Source: Pseudomonas iranensis (GTDB taxonomy: Bacteria > Pseudomonadota > Gammaproteobacteria > Pseudomonadales > Pseudomonadaceae). From it: a DNA stretch of 64,000 nucleotides. Of the stretch, positions 1 to 9,675 are shown piece by piece; within the stretch, counting starts at the first letter, position 1; every line of letters starts with the position of its first letter. Location of the stretch: positions 1,364,001-1,428,000 of the forward strand of contig NZ_CP077092.1 in assembly GCF_014268585.2 (NCBI RefSeq), in the 5' to 3' direction. The notes below the pieces were generated by a model. The model saw nothing but the letters and a program-made list of their open reading frames with translations. It made no database searches and had not been told where the DNA came from. The position numbers and the translations under genes were made by a program.

Positions 1-39
1 TGGATGATTCCCGCGAAGTCAGGCGCCTGAACCACCGCT

Positions 40-104
40 TTCGCGAGCAGGCTCGCTCCCACGTTGAAAATGCGTTCCACTGTGGGAGCGAGCCTGCTCG
101 CGAA
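40..104. repeat. REP pair (inverted, BIME-like)
   Basis: Two copies of the main REP type of this window (ttcgcgagcaggctcgctc and its reverse complement) face each other around a spacer of about 20 bases, so the whole can fold into a large hairpin. It lies upstream of the first gene. REP sequences of this type are mobilised by RAYT transposases in fluorescent pseudomonads; no such transposase is in this window. Confidence 0.85.
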
Positions 105-184
105 GACGTCGGGCCTGTCACAGCACCTATTGGCGCAATACCAGCGCTCAAGTAACCTGTGCGCCACATTTACAGGCCGCCCCC

Positions 185-652
185 ATGATCTTTCTCATCG
201 CCTACATCAGCAGCGTCGTGCTGATCAACTTCGCCTTTTCCACCGCTCCGCACCTGGACATCATCTGGTCGGCCTGGGGCGGGCTGGTGTTCGTGCTGCG
301 CGACATGGTGCAAACGCGCTTCGGTCATGGCGCGATCGTGGCGATGCTGGCGGCGCTGGTGCTTTCCTACATCACGTCCGACCCTTCCATCGCGCTGGCC
401 AGCGCCACGGCGTTCGCGGTCTCCGAGTGCATCGACTGGCTGGTGTTCAGCATCACCAAGCGGCCGTTGCGTGATCGACTGTGGATCAGTTCGGCGCTGA
501 GCATTCCGCTGGATACCTTCATCTTTTTCGGCATGATCGACGCCTTGACGCCGCCGGTGATCATCACTGCGCTGGCCTCCAAGTTTGCCGGCGTTACCGC
601 GGTCTGGCTGATCATGGCCTGGCGTGATCGCAAACAGGCTGTCGCCAGCTGA
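185..652 (+). CDS. VUT family (DUF165-like) membrane protein, putative queuosine-precursor transporter
   Basis: A 155-residue integral membrane protein of almost continuous hydrophobic segments, with a conserved charged stretch in the middle (SECIDWLVFSITKRPLRDR, about residues 84-102). This layout fits the VUT/YhhQ family, whose E. coli member imports preQ0/preQ1 for queuosine synthesis; this protein is shorter than YhhQ (about 220 residues). The first ATG follows a REP pair and a short leader in which I could not recognise a preQ1 riboswitch. Substrate is inferred from family membership only. purT follows in the same direction after 100 bases. Confidence 0.7.
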   Translation: MIFLIAYISSVVLINFAFSTAPHLDIIWSAWGGLVFVLRDMVQTRFGHGAIVAMLAALVLSYITSDPSIALASATAFAVSECIDWLVFSITKRPLRDRLWISSALSIPLDTFIFFGMIDALTPPVIITALASKFAGVTAVWLIMAWRDRKQAVAS

Positions 653-752
653 AGCCAAACCCTCGGGTTCATGTAAAATGCCGCGCTTTCTCCCCATGGA
701 AAGCGCACTCGCGTGGCTTTCCTCGATGATCCGCTTCCTTTGAGGACCTGAG

Positions 753-1934
753 ATGACCCGTATCGGAACTCCATTGTCGCCAACCGCGACCCGCGTATTG
801 CTGTGTGGCTGTGGTGAGTTGGGCAAGGAAGTGGTAATCGAACTGCAGCGCCTGGGCGTTGAAGTGATTGCCGTCGACCGCTACGCCAACGCGCCGGCCA
901 TGCAAGTCGCCCATCGCAGCCACGTGATCAACATGCTCGACGGTGCTGCTCTGCGTGCAGTGATCGAAGCCGAGAAGCCGCACTTCATCGTGCCGGAAAT
1001 CGAAGCCATCGCTACCGCCACGCTGGTCGAGCTGGAAGCTGAAGGCTTCACCGTGATTCCGACCGCGCGTGCGGCGCAGCTGACCATGAACCGCGAAGGC
1101 ATCCGTCGTCTGGCTGCCGAAGAGCTGGACCTGCCGACCTCGCCGTACCACTTCGCCGACACCTTCGAGGACTACAGCAAAGCCGTTCAGGACCTGGGTT
1201 TCCCTTGCGTGGTCAAGCCGGTGATGAGTTCGTCGGGCAAGGGGCAGAGCCTGCTGCGCAGCGCCGATGACGTACAGAAAGCCTGGGATTACGCGCAAGA
1301 GGGCGGTCGCGCCGGCAAAGGTCGGGTGATCATCGAAGGCTTCATCGACTTTGACTACGAAATCACCCTGCTGACCGTGCGCCACATTGGCGGCACCACG
1401 TTCTGCGCACCGGTCGGTCACCGTCAGGAGAAGGGCGACTATCAGGAATCCTGGCAGCCGCAGGCCATGAGCCCGATTGCTCTGGCTGAATCCGAGCGCG
1501 TTGCCAAAGCAGTCACTGAAGCACTGGGTGGCCGTGGTCTGTTCGGCGTCGAGCTGTTCATCAAAGATGATCAGGTGTGGTTCAGCGAAGTTTCGCCACG
1601 TCCGCATGACACCGGGCTGGTGACGCTGATCTCTCAGGACCTGTCGCAGTTCGCCCTGCATGCCCGCGCGATTCTCGGCCTGCCGGTGCCGCTGATCCGT
1701 CAGTTCGGCCCATCGGCGTCGGCAGTGATTCTGGTGGAAGGCCAGTCGACCCAGACCGCATTTGCCAACCTGGGCGCTGCGTTGAGCGAGCCGGACACGG
1801 CGCTGCGCTTGTTCGGCAAGCCAGAAGTGAATGGCCAGCGCCGCATGGGCGTGGCGCTGGCGCGGGATGAATCGATCGAGGCCGCGCGTGCCAAGGCGAC
1901 CCGTGCGTCGCAGGCGGTTGTTGTCGAGCTGTAA
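753..1934 (+). CDS. purT: Formate-dependent phosphoribosylglycinamide formyltransferase PurT
   Basis: A 393-residue ATP-grasp enzyme that makes formyl-GAR from GAR, formate and ATP in purine synthesis, an alternative to the folate-dependent PurN. Visible marks are the N-terminal GCGELGKE loop (about 19-26), PEIEAI (81-86), the ATP-binding lysine K155 with SSSGKGQ (159-165), and the acidic metal site [20 protein letters not shown] near residue 265-285. Length matches the family (about 392). The start follows gaggacctg. A -10-like taaaat at 674-679 may be its promoter, without a clear -35. A hairpin with arms ggaaagc/gctttcc lies in the leader just upstream. Confidence 0.97.
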   Translation: MTRIGTPLSPTATRVLLCGCGELGKEVVIELQRLGVEVIAVDRYANAPAMQVAHRSHVINMLDGAALRAVIEAEKPHFIVPEIEAIATATLVELEAEGFTVIPTARAAQLTMNREGIRRLAAEELDLPTSPYHFADTFEDYSKAVQDLGFPCVVKPVMSSSGKGQSLLRSADDVQKAWDYAQEGGRAGKGRVIIEGFIDFDYEITLLTVRHIGGTTFCAPVGHRQEKGDYQESWQPQAMSPIALAESERVAKAVTEALGGRGLFGVELFIKDDQVWFSEVSPRPHDTGLVTLISQDLSQFALHARAILGLPVPLIRQFGPSASAVILVEGQSTQTAFANLGAALSEPDTALRLFGKPEVNGQRRMGVALARDESIEAARAKATRASQAVVVEL

Positions 1935-1952
1935 ACCGAGTTGCGGCATACA

Positions 1953-2017
1953 TTCGCGAGCAGGCTCGCTCCCACATTTGGAATGCATTTCCCTGTGGGA
2001 GCGAGCCTGCTCGCGAA
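1953..2017. repeat. REP pair (inverted)
   Basis: Two facing copies of the main REP type lie between the convergent ends of purT and the MFS gene. Besides being a repeat, it is the only candidate for a bidirectional transcription stop here, since no stem followed by a T-run was found. Confidence 0.85.
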
Positions 2018-2032
2018 ACTCTTGATCTTCTG

Positions 2033-3349
2033 TCAGGCAACCTGATTCAGATCGTTGTTGCGCGTCTCTTTCAAACAGAGCACCGCAATCAGACTCAACA
2101 CCGCCGCCGCCGACACATACCCGCCGACATAGCTCAACCCACCCATCGCCACCAGTTTCTGCGCAAAGAACGGCGCCGCCGATGCTCCGACGATCCCTCC
2201 CAGGTTGTACGCCGCCGAAGCGCCGGTATAACGCACGTGGGTCGGAAACAGCTCAGGCAACAGCGTGCCCATCGGTGCGAATGTCACGCCCATCAAAAAC
2301 AGCTCGATGCACAGAAACAGCGCCACGCCCCAGGTCGTGCCCTGCGTCAGCAACGGCTCCATCAGAAAACCGGACAGAATCGCCAGCACGCCACCGATGA
2401 TCAGCACCGGTTTGCGCCCGTAACGGTCGCTGGCCCAGGCCGACAAAGGCGTCGCGGCGGCCATGAACAACACGGCAAAGCACAGCAGGCCAAGGAAAGT
2501 CTCGCGGCTGTAACCCAGCGTCGATACGCCGTAGCTCAGGGAAAACACCGTCGAGATATAGAACAGCGCATAGCAGACCACCATCGCCGCCGCCCCGAGC
2601 AGGGTCGGCGCCCAGTATTGGCTGAACAACTCGACCAGCGGCACTTTCACTCGCTCCTGACGGGCAATCGCATTGGCGAACACTGGCGTTTCATGCAATT
2701 TCAGGCGCACATACAGGCCGACCATCACCAGCGCCGCACTGAGCAGAAACGGAATGCGCCAGCCCCAACTGCGAAACTGTTCGTCATCCAGCGTCATCGC
2801 CAAGGTCAGGAACAGGCCGTTGGCCGCAAGAAAACCAATCGATGGCCCGAGCTGCGGGAACATGCCGAACCACGCGCGTTTGCCCTTCGGCGCGTTTTCC
2901 GTGGCCAGCAGCGCCGCACCACCCCATTCGCCGCCTAGGCCCAGGCCCTGACCGAAACGCAGCACGCACAGCAGAATCGGCGCCCAGGCACCAATGCTGT
3001 CGTAGCCCGGCAACACGCCAATCAAGGTGGTGCACACGCCCATCAACAGCAGCGAGGCGACCAGCGTCGATTTACGACCGATACGGTCGCCGAAGTGGCC
3101 AAACAGTGCCGAACCCAGTGGTCGGGCGAGGAAGGCGATGCCGAAAGTGAGAAAAGCGGAAAGCATCTGCGCCGTGCCGGAGGTCTGCGGAAAGAACACC
3201 GGCCCGATCACCAGTGCCGCAGCAGTGGCGTAAACGTAGAAGTCGTAGAACTCGATGGCGGTGCCGATGAAGCTTGCCGTGGCCACGCGGGTGGCGGAAT
3301 TGGTCGGCTGGGCAGGCGCGGTTTCGCTGTAAGCGGTATGGGTCGTCAT
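2033..3349 (-). CDS. MFS transporter, metabolite:H+ symporter (MHS) type
   Basis: A 438-residue, 12-segment transporter. The N-terminal segment FIGTAIEFYDFYVY and the loop GHFGDRIGRKSTLV after helix 2 are typical of the MHS branch of the major facilitator family (shikimate, citrate, proline/betaine and alpha-ketoglutarate symporters). A long cytoplasmic loop after helix 6 and the repeat motif ASDRYGRKPVL in the second half are also present. The start MTTHTAYS at 3349 is preferred to an upstream in-frame ATG at 3370. The substrate cannot be told from sequence. It is a single gene, convergent with purT. Confidence 0.88.
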   Translation of the reverse strand: MTTHTAYSETAPAQPTNSATRVATASFIGTAIEFYDFYVYATAAALVIGPVFFPQTSGTAQMLSAFLTFGIAFLARPLGSALFGHFGDRIGRKSTLVASLLLMGVCTTLIGVLPGYDSIGAWAPILLCVLRFGQGLGLGGEWGGAALLATENAPKGKRAWFGMFPQLGPSIGFLAANGLFLTLAMTLDDEQFRSWGWRIPFLLSAALVMVGLYVRLKLHETPVFANAIARQERVKVPLVELFSQYWAPTLLGAAAMVVCYALFYISTVFSLSYGVSTLGYSRETFLGLLCFAVLFMAAATPLSAWASDRYGRKPVLIIGGVLAILSGFLMEPLLTQGTTWGVALFLCIELFLMGVTFAPMGTLLPELFPTHVRYTGASAAYNLGGIVGASAAPFFAQKLVAMGGLSYVGGYVSAAAVLSLIAVLCLKETRNNDLNQVA

Positions 3350-3568
3350 GCGGTGATCCCTGACAGTCATGAGCTCCAGTGGAGCGAATTATTATGGTCG
3401 AACACCCAGGGATATGGGGTAGGGCGCGAGCGCTGTTTCGAGTAGGAACAGTCGTCGGTTTGCAGCGGAAACAGTCAGGATCCGGGCAGTGCCGGGTAGG
3501 CACAGGGATCGACGGCGCTTGGGTAAGCGCCTCGATTATAGGAAGGGGGCTAACGATCAAACAAGCGC

Positions 3569-3645
3569 AAAAGATCGCAGCCTTCGGCAGCTCCTACATT
3601 TGGAACGAGTTCATCTGTAGGAGCTGCCGAAGGCTGCGATCTTTT
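3569..3645. repeat. REP pair of a second type
   Basis: Inverted copies of gtaggagctgccgaaggc extended by tgcgatctttt, separated by about 20 bases, forming a near-perfect hairpin just beyond the stop codon of the CBS-domain gene. The rest of the 302-base gap 3350-3651 holds only the upstream region of the MFS gene; I see no further gene there. Confidence 0.85.
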
Positions 3646-3651
3646 GATCTT

Positions 3652-4893
3652 TTATCTGGCGGGCACCAAAGCAGGAGCAGAAGATGTATGCCAGATCAGC
3701 ACCTTGCTCACCCGGTTCTCTTCGGTCTCGAGGATTTCCAGTCGATAACGCCCGATCTTCAGGCACACCGCGCTTTCCGGAATGGTTTCCAGCGCTTCGG
3801 TGACCAGGCCGTTGAGCGTCTTCGGCCCGTCGCTCGGCAGGTGCCAGCCCAGGCACTTGTTCAGGTCGCGGATCGATGCGGCGCCATCGATCACCATACG
3901 CCCGTCGACCTGGGGATGAATGTGCGGATTGTCGAGGCTGTGCTCGCTTTCGAATTCGCCGACGATCTCTTCGAGAATGTCTTCAAGGGTGACGATGCCC
4001 AGCACTTCGCCGTATTCATCGACGACCATGCCGAGGCGGCGTTGCTGCTTGTGGAAGTTCAGCAGTTGCAGTTGCAGCGGCGTGCTTTCCGGGACGAAGT
4101 AGGGCTCGTAGCTGGCGGCCAGCAGTGCCTCGCGGGTCAATCCACCGTTGCTGAGCAAATGGCCGATCTGGCGGGTGTTGAGCACCGCTTCGACCTGATT
4201 GATGTCACTGTGAAACACCGGCAGACGCGTGCGCTTGTTCTCGCGCAGTTGCTCGATGATCTCTTCGATCGAATCGTCGAGGTTGATGCCGTCGACGTCA
4301 CTGCGCGGCACGAGAATGTCATTGACCGTGATGTTGTCCAGCGCATGAATGCCCGATACCGGATGGCTGCGGACCGGATGGTCATGATCCTCATCGTGAT
4401 CGGCCGGCACCTCGTCCTCGCTCTGTTGCACCACCTGCGCCTTGCGCGTGAACGGCGTCATCAGCAAAGCGCTGACCCGGCTGAACAGCCACGCGAACGG
4501 GTAGACGATTTTCATCGGCACGGTCAGCAGGGCATCGCCGAACGCCAGCACGGCGTCCGGATAGCGCCGGGCCACGGTGCGCGGGAAATAATCGGCGAAC
4601 ACCAACAGGATGGCGCCGGCGCCCAGGCAGGCCGCCCACGGGCCGTTTTCTTCGCAGAGGAAAATCGCCAGCAGCGTCGCGATGATCACCGCGAGAGCGC
4701 GGCACAGGGTGTTGCAGAGGATCAGGCTGTCGAGCGGGAAGCTCAGCTTCGCCAGCGGTTTATCGCTGGCGCGCGAGGCGATACGTTGCGCAAGCAGGTG
4801 CTGCTGCGCAATTTCGACGGCGGTAAACAGCCCTGACCATAAAATCAGCAGGACAAATACCGCGAGCATCGGCCCTATGGGCAAACCGTCCAT
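3652..4893 (-). CDS. CNNM/CorC-HlyC family transporter with CBS domains
   Basis: A 413-residue membrane protein: an N-terminal DUF21 (CNNM) region of three to four membrane helices (about residues 5-150), a paired CBS domain (about 190-320, with NDILVPRSDVDGI and VVDEYGEVLGIVTLEDILEEIVGE), and a C-terminal CorC_HlyC domain. The family is tied to magnesium efflux and resistance; the old name hemolysin is historical. It starts 12 bases after the stop of the gene at 4906-5718, and the two are probably cotranscribed, an order I recall as conserved next to ffh in Pseudomonas. Confidence 0.9.
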   Translation of the reverse strand: MDGLPIGPMLAVFVLLILWSGLFTAVEIAQQHLLAQRIASRASDKPLAKLSFPLDSLILCNTLCRALAVIIATLLAIFLCEENGPWAACLGAGAILLVFADYFPRTVARRYPDAVLAFGDALLTVPMKIVYPFAWLFSRVSALLMTPFTRKAQVVQQSEDEVPADHDEDHDHPVRSHPVSGIHALDNITVNDILVPRSDVDGINLDDSIEEIIEQLRENKRTRLPVFHSDINQVEAVLNTRQIGHLLSNGGLTREALLAASYEPYFVPESTPLQLQLLNFHKQQRRLGMVVDEYGEVLGIVTLEDILEEIVGEFESEHSLDNPHIHPQVDGRMVIDGAASIRDLNKCLGWHLPSDGPKTLNGLVTEALETIPESAVCLKIGRYRLEILETEENRVSKVLIWHTSSAPALVPAR

Positions 4894-4905
4894 TTATGCC
4901 GCCCG

Positions 4906-5718
4906 TCAGATGTGCAGAATGTATTCACGAACCAGTTTGCTGCCGAAGTACGCCAGCATCAGCAGGCAGAAACCGGCGAGGGTCCAGCGAATCGCCTTGT
5001 GGCCGCGCCAGCCCAGACGGTTGCGGCCCCACAACAGCACGCTGAAGACGATCCATGCCAAGCAGGCCAGCAGGGTCTTGTGCACCAGATGCTGGGCGAA
5101 CAGGTTCTCGACGAACAGCCAGCCGGAAATCAGCGACAGCGACAGCAGCGTCCAGCCGGCCCAGAGAAAGCCGAACAGCAGACTTTCCATGGTTTGCAGA
5201 GGCGGGAAGTTCTTGATCAGCCCGGACGGGTGCTTGTGCTTGAGCTGATGGTCCTGAACCAGCAGCAGCAACGCCTGGAACACGGCGATGGTGAACATGC
5301 CGTAGGCGAGGATCGACAATAGAATGTGCGCGAGGATGCCCGGCTCTTCATCGATGATCTGCACCGTGCCGGTCGGCGCGAACTGCGCCAGCAATACCGT
5401 GATCGCGCCCAGCGGGAACAGCAGCACCAGCAGGTTTTCCACCGGGATCCGTGAACAGGCGAGCAGGGTCAGGGCGATTACCGCAGCAGCGATCAGACTG
5501 GACGCACTGAAGAAGTCCAGGCCAAGACCGATCGGGGTCAATAGATGTGTAAGCAGACTGGCGCCGTGGGCGAGCACGGCGAAGACGCCGAGGCTGACCA
5601 GCAGGCGCTTGTTCGCCTTGGCGCCGGTGGCCAGGCGGGTGCTTTGATAGACGGTCGCAGCGGCATAGAGCAGGGCGGCGGCGAGGGTGGTCAGCAAACT
5701 GGGTGACAAGGGGAGCAT
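4906..5718 (-). CDS. Cytochrome c assembly-like inner membrane protein (YpjD/CcsA type)
   Basis: A 270-residue protein with about eight membrane helices of the cytochrome c assembly (CcmC/CcsA) superfamily; E. coli YpjD is the nearest named relative. The segment around EPGILAHILLSILAYGMF carries the histidine and surroundings typical of the family, although the full WWD haem-handling motif of CcmC is not evident. The start MLPLSPSLL at 5718 is chosen because the longer reading adds 58 polar residues without family character. It is divergent from ffh and shares its upstream region. Biochemical role unproven. Confidence 0.8.
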   Translation of the reverse strand: MLPLSPSLLTTLAAALLYAAATVYQSTRLATGAKANKRLLVSLGVFAVLAHGASLLTHLLTPIGLGLDFFSASSLIAAAVIALTLLACSRIPVENLLVLLFPLGAITVLLAQFAPTGTVQIIDEEPGILAHILLSILAYGMFTIAVFQALLLLVQDHQLKHKHPSGLIKNFPPLQTMESLLFGFLWAGWTLLSLSLISGWLFVENLFAQHLVHKTLLACLAWIVFSVLLWGRNRLGWRGHKAIRWTLAGFCLLMLAYFGSKLVREYILHI

Positions 5719-5928
5719 AAATCCTGTTAGGCGAGCCCGAAAGGCGCTGAGTTTGGCATAGAACCGCCACGGCACGAAAGACTCCGCAAGCTGACGGCGA
5801 GGTGTCCGCCGGCCGCAGTCTTCGCTATAATCCGCGACCTGCCCACGCCGCAGGCTCGCCGAGCACATGTTGATTCCGGTCTGGGCCGCCATTATCCCGG
5901 TTCGTACAGGGCCTGAAAGGATCGCGCA

Positions 5929-7305
5929 ATGTTTGAAAACTTAACCGACCGTCTCTCGCAGACGCTGCGCCATGTCACCGGCAAGGCGAAGCTGACCGAG
6001 GACAATATCAAAGACACCCTGCGTGAAGTGCGCATGGCGTTGCTCGAAGCTGACGTCGCATTGCCGGTGGTCAAGGACTTCGTCAATTCGGTCAAGGAGC
6101 GCGCTGTTGGCACCGAGGTGTCGCGCAGCCTGACGCCGGGCCAGGCGTTCGTGAAGATCGTCCAGGCCGAACTCGAAAGCCTGATGGGCGCGGCCAACGA
6201 AGACCTCAACCTGAGCGCCGTTCCGCCAGCCGTGATTCTGATGGCCGGTTTGCAGGGCGCGGGTAAAACCACCACCGCCGGCAAACTGGCGCGCTTCCTC
6301 AAAGAGCGCAAGAAGAAGTCGGTCATGGTTGTTTCGGCGGACATCTATCGTCCGGCGGCGATCAAACAGCTGGAAACCCTGGCCAACGACATCGGCGTGA
6401 CGTTCTTCCCGTCCGACCTGAGCCAGAAGCCGGTCGACATCGCCAACGCGGCTATTAAAGAAGCAAAACTGAAATTCATCGACGTGGTCATCGTCGACAC
6501 CGCCGGTCGTCTGCACATCGACGAAGAGATGATGGGCGAGATCAAGGTGCTGCACGCTGCGATCAACCCGGTCGAAACCCTGTTCGTGGTCGACGCCATG
6601 ACCGGTCAGGACGCCGCCAACACGGCCAAGGCCTTCGGCGATGCGCTGCCGCTGACCGGTGTGATTCTGACCAAGGTCGACGGCGACGCCCGTGGCGGTG
6701 CCGCGCTGTCGGTGCGCGCCATCACCGGCAAGCCGATCAAGTTCATCGGTATGGGCGAGAAGAGCGAAGCGCTCGATCCGTTCCACCCTGAGCGTATCGC
6801 CTCGCGGATCCTCGGCATGGGCGACGTGCTCAGCCTGATCGAACAGGCCGAAGCGACGCTGGACAAGGACAAGGCCGACAAACTGGCCAAGAAGCTGAAA
6901 AAGGGCAAGGGCTTCGACCTCGAAGACTTCCGCGATCAGCTGCAACAGATGAAGAACATGGGCGGCCTCGGCGGGCTCATGGACAAGCTGCCGAGCATCG
7001 GCGGCGTCAACCTGTCGCAGATGGGCAATGCCCAGAACGCCGCAGAGAAGCAGTTCAAGCAGATGGAAGCCATCATCAATTCCATGACCCCGGCCGAGCG
7101 CCGCGACCCTGAGCTGATCAGCGGTTCGCGCAAGCGCCGGATCGCCATGGGTTCCGGCACGCAAGTGCAGGACATCGGCCGCTTGATCAAGCAGCACAAG
7201 CAGATGCAGAAGATGATGAAGAAGTTCACCGCCAAGGGCGGTATGGCAAAAATGATGCGCGGCATGGGCGGTATGTTGCCCGGCGGCGGCATGCCGAAAA
7301 TGTGA
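5929..7305 (+). CDS. ffh: Signal recognition particle protein Ffh (SRP54)
   Basis: A 458-residue GTPase that, with 4.5S RNA, binds signal sequences of nascent inner-membrane proteins and delivers them to FtsY. It shows an N-terminal helical domain (1-100), the G1 P-loop GLQGAGKTT (107-115), DTAGR near 190, TKVDGDARGG near 247, and a methionine-rich M domain from about 325 with the RNA-binding SGSRKRRIAMGSG segment. It ends GGMLPGGGMPKM. The start follows gaaaggatcgcgca. It is followed by the rpsP operon, which has its own promoter. Confidence 0.98.
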   Translation: MFENLTDRLSQTLRHVTGKAKLTEDNIKDTLREVRMALLEADVALPVVKDFVNSVKERAVGTEVSRSLTPGQAFVKIVQAELESLMGAANEDLNLSAVPPAVILMAGLQGAGKTTTAGKLARFLKERKKKSVMVVSADIYRPAAIKQLETLANDIGVTFFPSDLSQKPVDIANAAIKEAKLKFIDVVIVDTAGRLHIDEEMMGEIKVLHAAINPVETLFVVDAMTGQDAANTAKAFGDALPLTGVILTKVDGDARGGAALSVRAITGKPIKFIGMGEKSEALDPFHPERIASRILGMGDVLSLIEQAEATLDKDKADKLAKKLKKGKGFDLEDFRDQLQQMKNMGGLGGLMDKLPSIGGVNLSQMGNAQNAAEKQFKQMEAIINSMTPAERRDPELISGSRKRRIAMGSGTQVQDIGRLIKQHKQMQKMMKKFTAKGGMAKMMRGMGGMLPGGGMPKM

Positions 7306-7466
7306 GACAGGACACCAAGACTTCGCCGGTCGTCGCACCGGCGCAGACCCTGCAAGGACGCAGGATCAACAGCAAACCCGCACTCGGCGGGAGCTGACTG
7401 GCCGTTTTTATCGACGGCTCTCTATGCAAATCTGCACGGCATGCCATGGGCGCCGGAAAAAGTCAT

Positions 7467-7494
7467 TTGCAAAAGTCCGGATATTCCTTAGAAT
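7467..7494 (+). promoter_or_regulatory. Probable sigma-70 promoter of rpsP operon
   Basis: A -35 of ttgcaa (7467-7472), a 16-base spacer and a -10 of tagaat (7489-7494) lie about 70 bases upstream of the rpsP start, with a GC-rich sequence after the -10, as is common for ribosomal protein promoters. Placement and match are good; no experimental support. Confidence 0.6.
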
Positions 7495-7566
7495 ATGCGG
7501 CCTTTCGGGCACCCATGCCCGCTGTGCATTTAGATTTGCAGCACCGACTACAGGAACGATGTTCAC

Positions 7567-7818
7567 ATGCTAACAATCCGTCTTGCCCTTGGCGGCTCCA
7601 AAAAGCGCCCGTTTTACCACCTGACCGTAACCGACTCGCGTAACCCGCGTGACGGCTCCCACAAAGAACAGGTTGGTTTCTTCAACCCTGTTGCCCGTGG
7701 TCAGGAAATCCGTCTGTCCGTGAACCAAGAGCGCGTTGCCTACTGGCTGAGCGTTGGTGCACAACCTTCTGAGCGCGTTGCTCAGTTGTTGAAGGAATCT
7801 GCCAAGGCTGCGGCCTGA
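7567..7818 (+). CDS. rpsP: 30S ribosomal protein bS16
   Basis: An 83-residue basic protein beginning [18 protein letters not shown], the unmistakable bS16 start. It binds 16S rRNA early in 30S assembly. First gene of the rpsP-rimM-trmD-rplS operon, which links ribosomal proteins to rRNA and tRNA maturation enzymes. rimM follows after 5 bases. Confidence 0.98.
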   Translation: MLTIRLALGGSKKRPFYHLTVTDSRNPRDGSHKEQVGFFNPVARGQEIRLSVNQERVAYWLSVGAQPSERVAQLLKESAKAAA

Positions 7819-7823
7819 GCAAT

Positions 7824-8360
7824 ATGAACGCGACGCCAGCCCCTGCCGATGATTTGATCGTTATTGGCAAAATTTATTCTGTTCATGGCGTTCGCGGCGA
7901 AGTGAAGGTTTATTCCTTTACTGATCCGACTGAAAACCTGTTGCAGTACAAAACCTGGACGCTCAAGCGCGAAGGCAATGTCAAACAGGTCGAGCTGGTC
8001 AGTGGACGCGGGAGCGACAAGTTCCTGGTCGCCAAGCTCAAGGGTCTCGATGATCGTGAAGAAGCTCGTCTTCTGGCCGGTTATGAGATCTGCGTGCCGC
8101 GCAACCTGTTCGCTGAATTGACCGAAGGCGAGTACTACTGGTACCAGCTGGAAGGTCTGAAGGTCATCGACACCCTTGGGCAACTGCTCGGGAAAATCGA
8201 TCATCTTCTGGAAACCGGCGCCAATGATGTAATGGTCGTCAAGCCTTGCGCTGGCAGCCTGGATGATCGCGAACGCCTGTTGCCCTATACGGAGCAATGC
8301 GTGTTGGCCGTCGACCTGGAAGCGGGCGAGATGAAGGTGGATTGGGACGCGGACTTCTGA
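7824..8360 (+). CDS. rimM: Ribosome maturation factor RimM
   Basis: A 178-residue 30S maturation factor needed for processing of the 16S 3' domain; it binds uS19. The N-terminal barrel has [20 protein letters not shown] (about 12-31), and the C-terminal PRC-barrel begins near residue 100 with [13 protein letters not shown] and ends [19 protein letters not shown]. Length is normal. The start lies 5 bases after the rpsP stop and trmD starts 2 bases after the rimM stop, implying translational coupling. Confidence 0.97.
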   Translation: MNATPAPADDLIVIGKIYSVHGVRGEVKVYSFTDPTENLLQYKTWTLKREGNVKQVELVSGRGSDKFLVAKLKGLDDREEARLLAGYEICVPRNLFAELTEGEYYWYQLEGLKVIDTLGQLLGKIDHLLETGANDVMVVKPCAGSLDDRERLLPYTEQCVLAVDLEAGEMKVDWDADF

Positions 8361-8362
8361 AC

Positions 8363-9115
8363 GTGGCTAACTTGCGCGTAGAAGTGATCAGTCTGTTTCC
8401 CGAGATGTTTTCCGCCATTGGCGATTACGGCATCACCAGTCGTGCGGTCAAACAGGGGCTCTTGCAGCTGACCTGTTGGAATCCGCGAGATTACACGACG
8501 GATCGGCATCACACTGTGGACGATCGCCCGTTTGGCGGTGGTCCGGGCATGGTGATGAAGATCAAGCCCCTGGAAGATGCGCTGGCTCAGGCCAAGGCAG
8601 CAGCCGGGGAGGCGGCGAAGGTGATTTACCTGTCCCCCCAAGGCCGTCAACTGACTCAGTCGGCGGTACGCGAGCTGGCACAATCGGATGCATTGATCCT
8701 GATTGCCGGCCGCTACGAAGGCATTGACGAGCGCTTTATTGAGGCTCATGTCGATGAAGAGTGGTCGATTGGCGACTATGTACTGTCTGGCGGCGAGCTG
8801 CCGGCCATGGTCCTGATCGATGCGGTTACACGACTGCTGCCTGGAGCTTTAGGGCATGCGGATTCCGCTGAGGAAGATTCCTTTACGGATGGTCTGCTGG
8901 ATTGCCCGCACTACACCCGACCGGAGGTGTATGCGGATCAGCGTGTTCCCGACGTGTTGCTGAGTGGCAATCACGCGCATATCCGGCGTTGGCGTTTACA
9001 GCAGTCCCTTGGTCGGACCTATGAACGACGCGCCGATCTTCTGGAAAGCCGCTCGCTTTCTGGAGAAGAGAAGAAGCTGCTCGAGGAATACATCCGCGAG
9101 CGGGACGATAGTTAA
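8363..9115 (+). CDS. trmD: tRNA (guanine-N1)-methyltransferase TrmD
   Basis: A 250-residue SPOUT methyltransferase that makes m1G37 in tRNAs reading CNN codons, preventing frameshifts. The deep trefoil-knot segment [20 protein letters not shown] and the N-terminal [11 protein letters not shown] are clear. The start is taken as GTG at 8363 ([11 protein letters not shown]), which gives the usual length and lies just after the rimM stop; an earlier in-frame ATG at 8297 would overlap rimM by 64 bases and add residues foreign to the family. Confidence 0.97.
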   Translation: MANLRVEVISLFPEMFSAIGDYGITSRAVKQGLLQLTCWNPRDYTTDRHHTVDDRPFGGGPGMVMKIKPLEDALAQAKAAAGEAAKVIYLSPQGRQLTQSAVRELAQSDALILIAGRYEGIDERFIEAHVDEEWSIGDYVLSGGELPAMVLIDAVTRLLPGALGHADSAEEDSFTDGLLDCPHYTRPEVYADQRVPDVLLSGNHAHIRRWRLQQSLGRTYERRADLLESRSLSGEEKKLLEEYIRERDDS

Positions 9116-9160
9116 CAACGTATCGATGGTAGATCGAACGATTTACCTTAGGAGCACAGC

Positions 9161-9511
9161 ATGACCAACAAAATCATCCTTGCACTCGAAGCAGAGCAGA
9201 TGACCAAAGAAATCCCTACCTTCGCCCCAGGCGACACTATTGTCGTTCAGGTGAAAGTGAAGGAAGGCGATCGTTCCCGTCTGCAAGCGTTCGAAGGCGT
9301 TGTAATCGCCAAGCGTAACCGCGGCGTGAACAGTGCGTTCACCGTTCGTAAAATCTCCAACGGTGTTGGCGTAGAACGTACTTTCCAGACCTACTCCCCG
9401 CAGATCGACAGCATGGCTGTCAAACGTCGCGGTGACGTACGTAAAGCCAAGCTGTACTACCTGCGCGACCTGTCGGGTAAAGCAGCACGCATCAAGGAAA
9501 AACTGGCTTAA
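9161..9511 (+). CDS. rplS: 50S ribosomal protein bL19
   Basis: A 116-residue protein of the 50S subunit at the 30S interface, recognised by [20 protein letters not shown] and [24 protein letters not shown]. It has a strong Shine-Dalgarno (ttaggagcacagc) and is the last gene of the operon, followed by a strong intrinsic terminator. Confidence 0.98.
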
Positions 9512-9529
9512 GCCCAGCTTCCGATGCAG

Positions 9530-9557
9530 AAAAAAGCAGCCTGCGGGCTGCTTTTTT
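9530..9557 (+). terminator. Intrinsic terminator of the rpsP-rplS operon
   Basis: A GC stem (gcagcc-tgc-gggctgc) flanked by six A on the left and six T on the right, 18 bases after the rplS stop. The symmetric A/T flanks would also allow termination of transcripts from the opposite strand. Confidence 0.92.
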
Positions 9558-9614
9558 GTTGCCTGCGATTTGTGCCGCAAAGATCTTCAGTCTATCTGTG
9601 ACCGAGTCGCGGCC

Positions 9615-9667
9615 TTCGCGAGCAGGCTCGCTCCCACAGAAGTCCGAATGTGGGGCCTGCTCGCGAA
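9615..9667. repeat. REP pair, right copy degenerate
   Basis: A complete main-type REP (9615-9637) faces a shortened copy (9650-9667) that has lost the gagcga portion. It lies between the convergent rplS and antiporter genes. Confidence 0.75.
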
Positions 9668-9675
9668 TCGATCCG

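Noticed and set aside
105..184. preQ1 riboswitch before the VUT transporter gene
   Set aside because: Looked for the preQ1-I, -II and -III patterns; no convincing pseudoknot sequence was seen.
669..1988. Long minus-strand open frame (439 codons) opposite purT
   Set aside because: It mirrors purT, has high arginine/histidine/glutamine content typical of antisense frames in GC-rich DNA, and no family character.
3379..4836. Plus-strand open frame of 485 codons opposite the CBS-domain gene
   Set aside because: Shadow of a well-supported gene; the predicted protein is His/Gln/Arg-rich and starts inside a REP region.
5941..7338. Minus-strand open frame of 465 codons opposite ffh
   Set aside because: Shadow of ffh with antisense-type composition.
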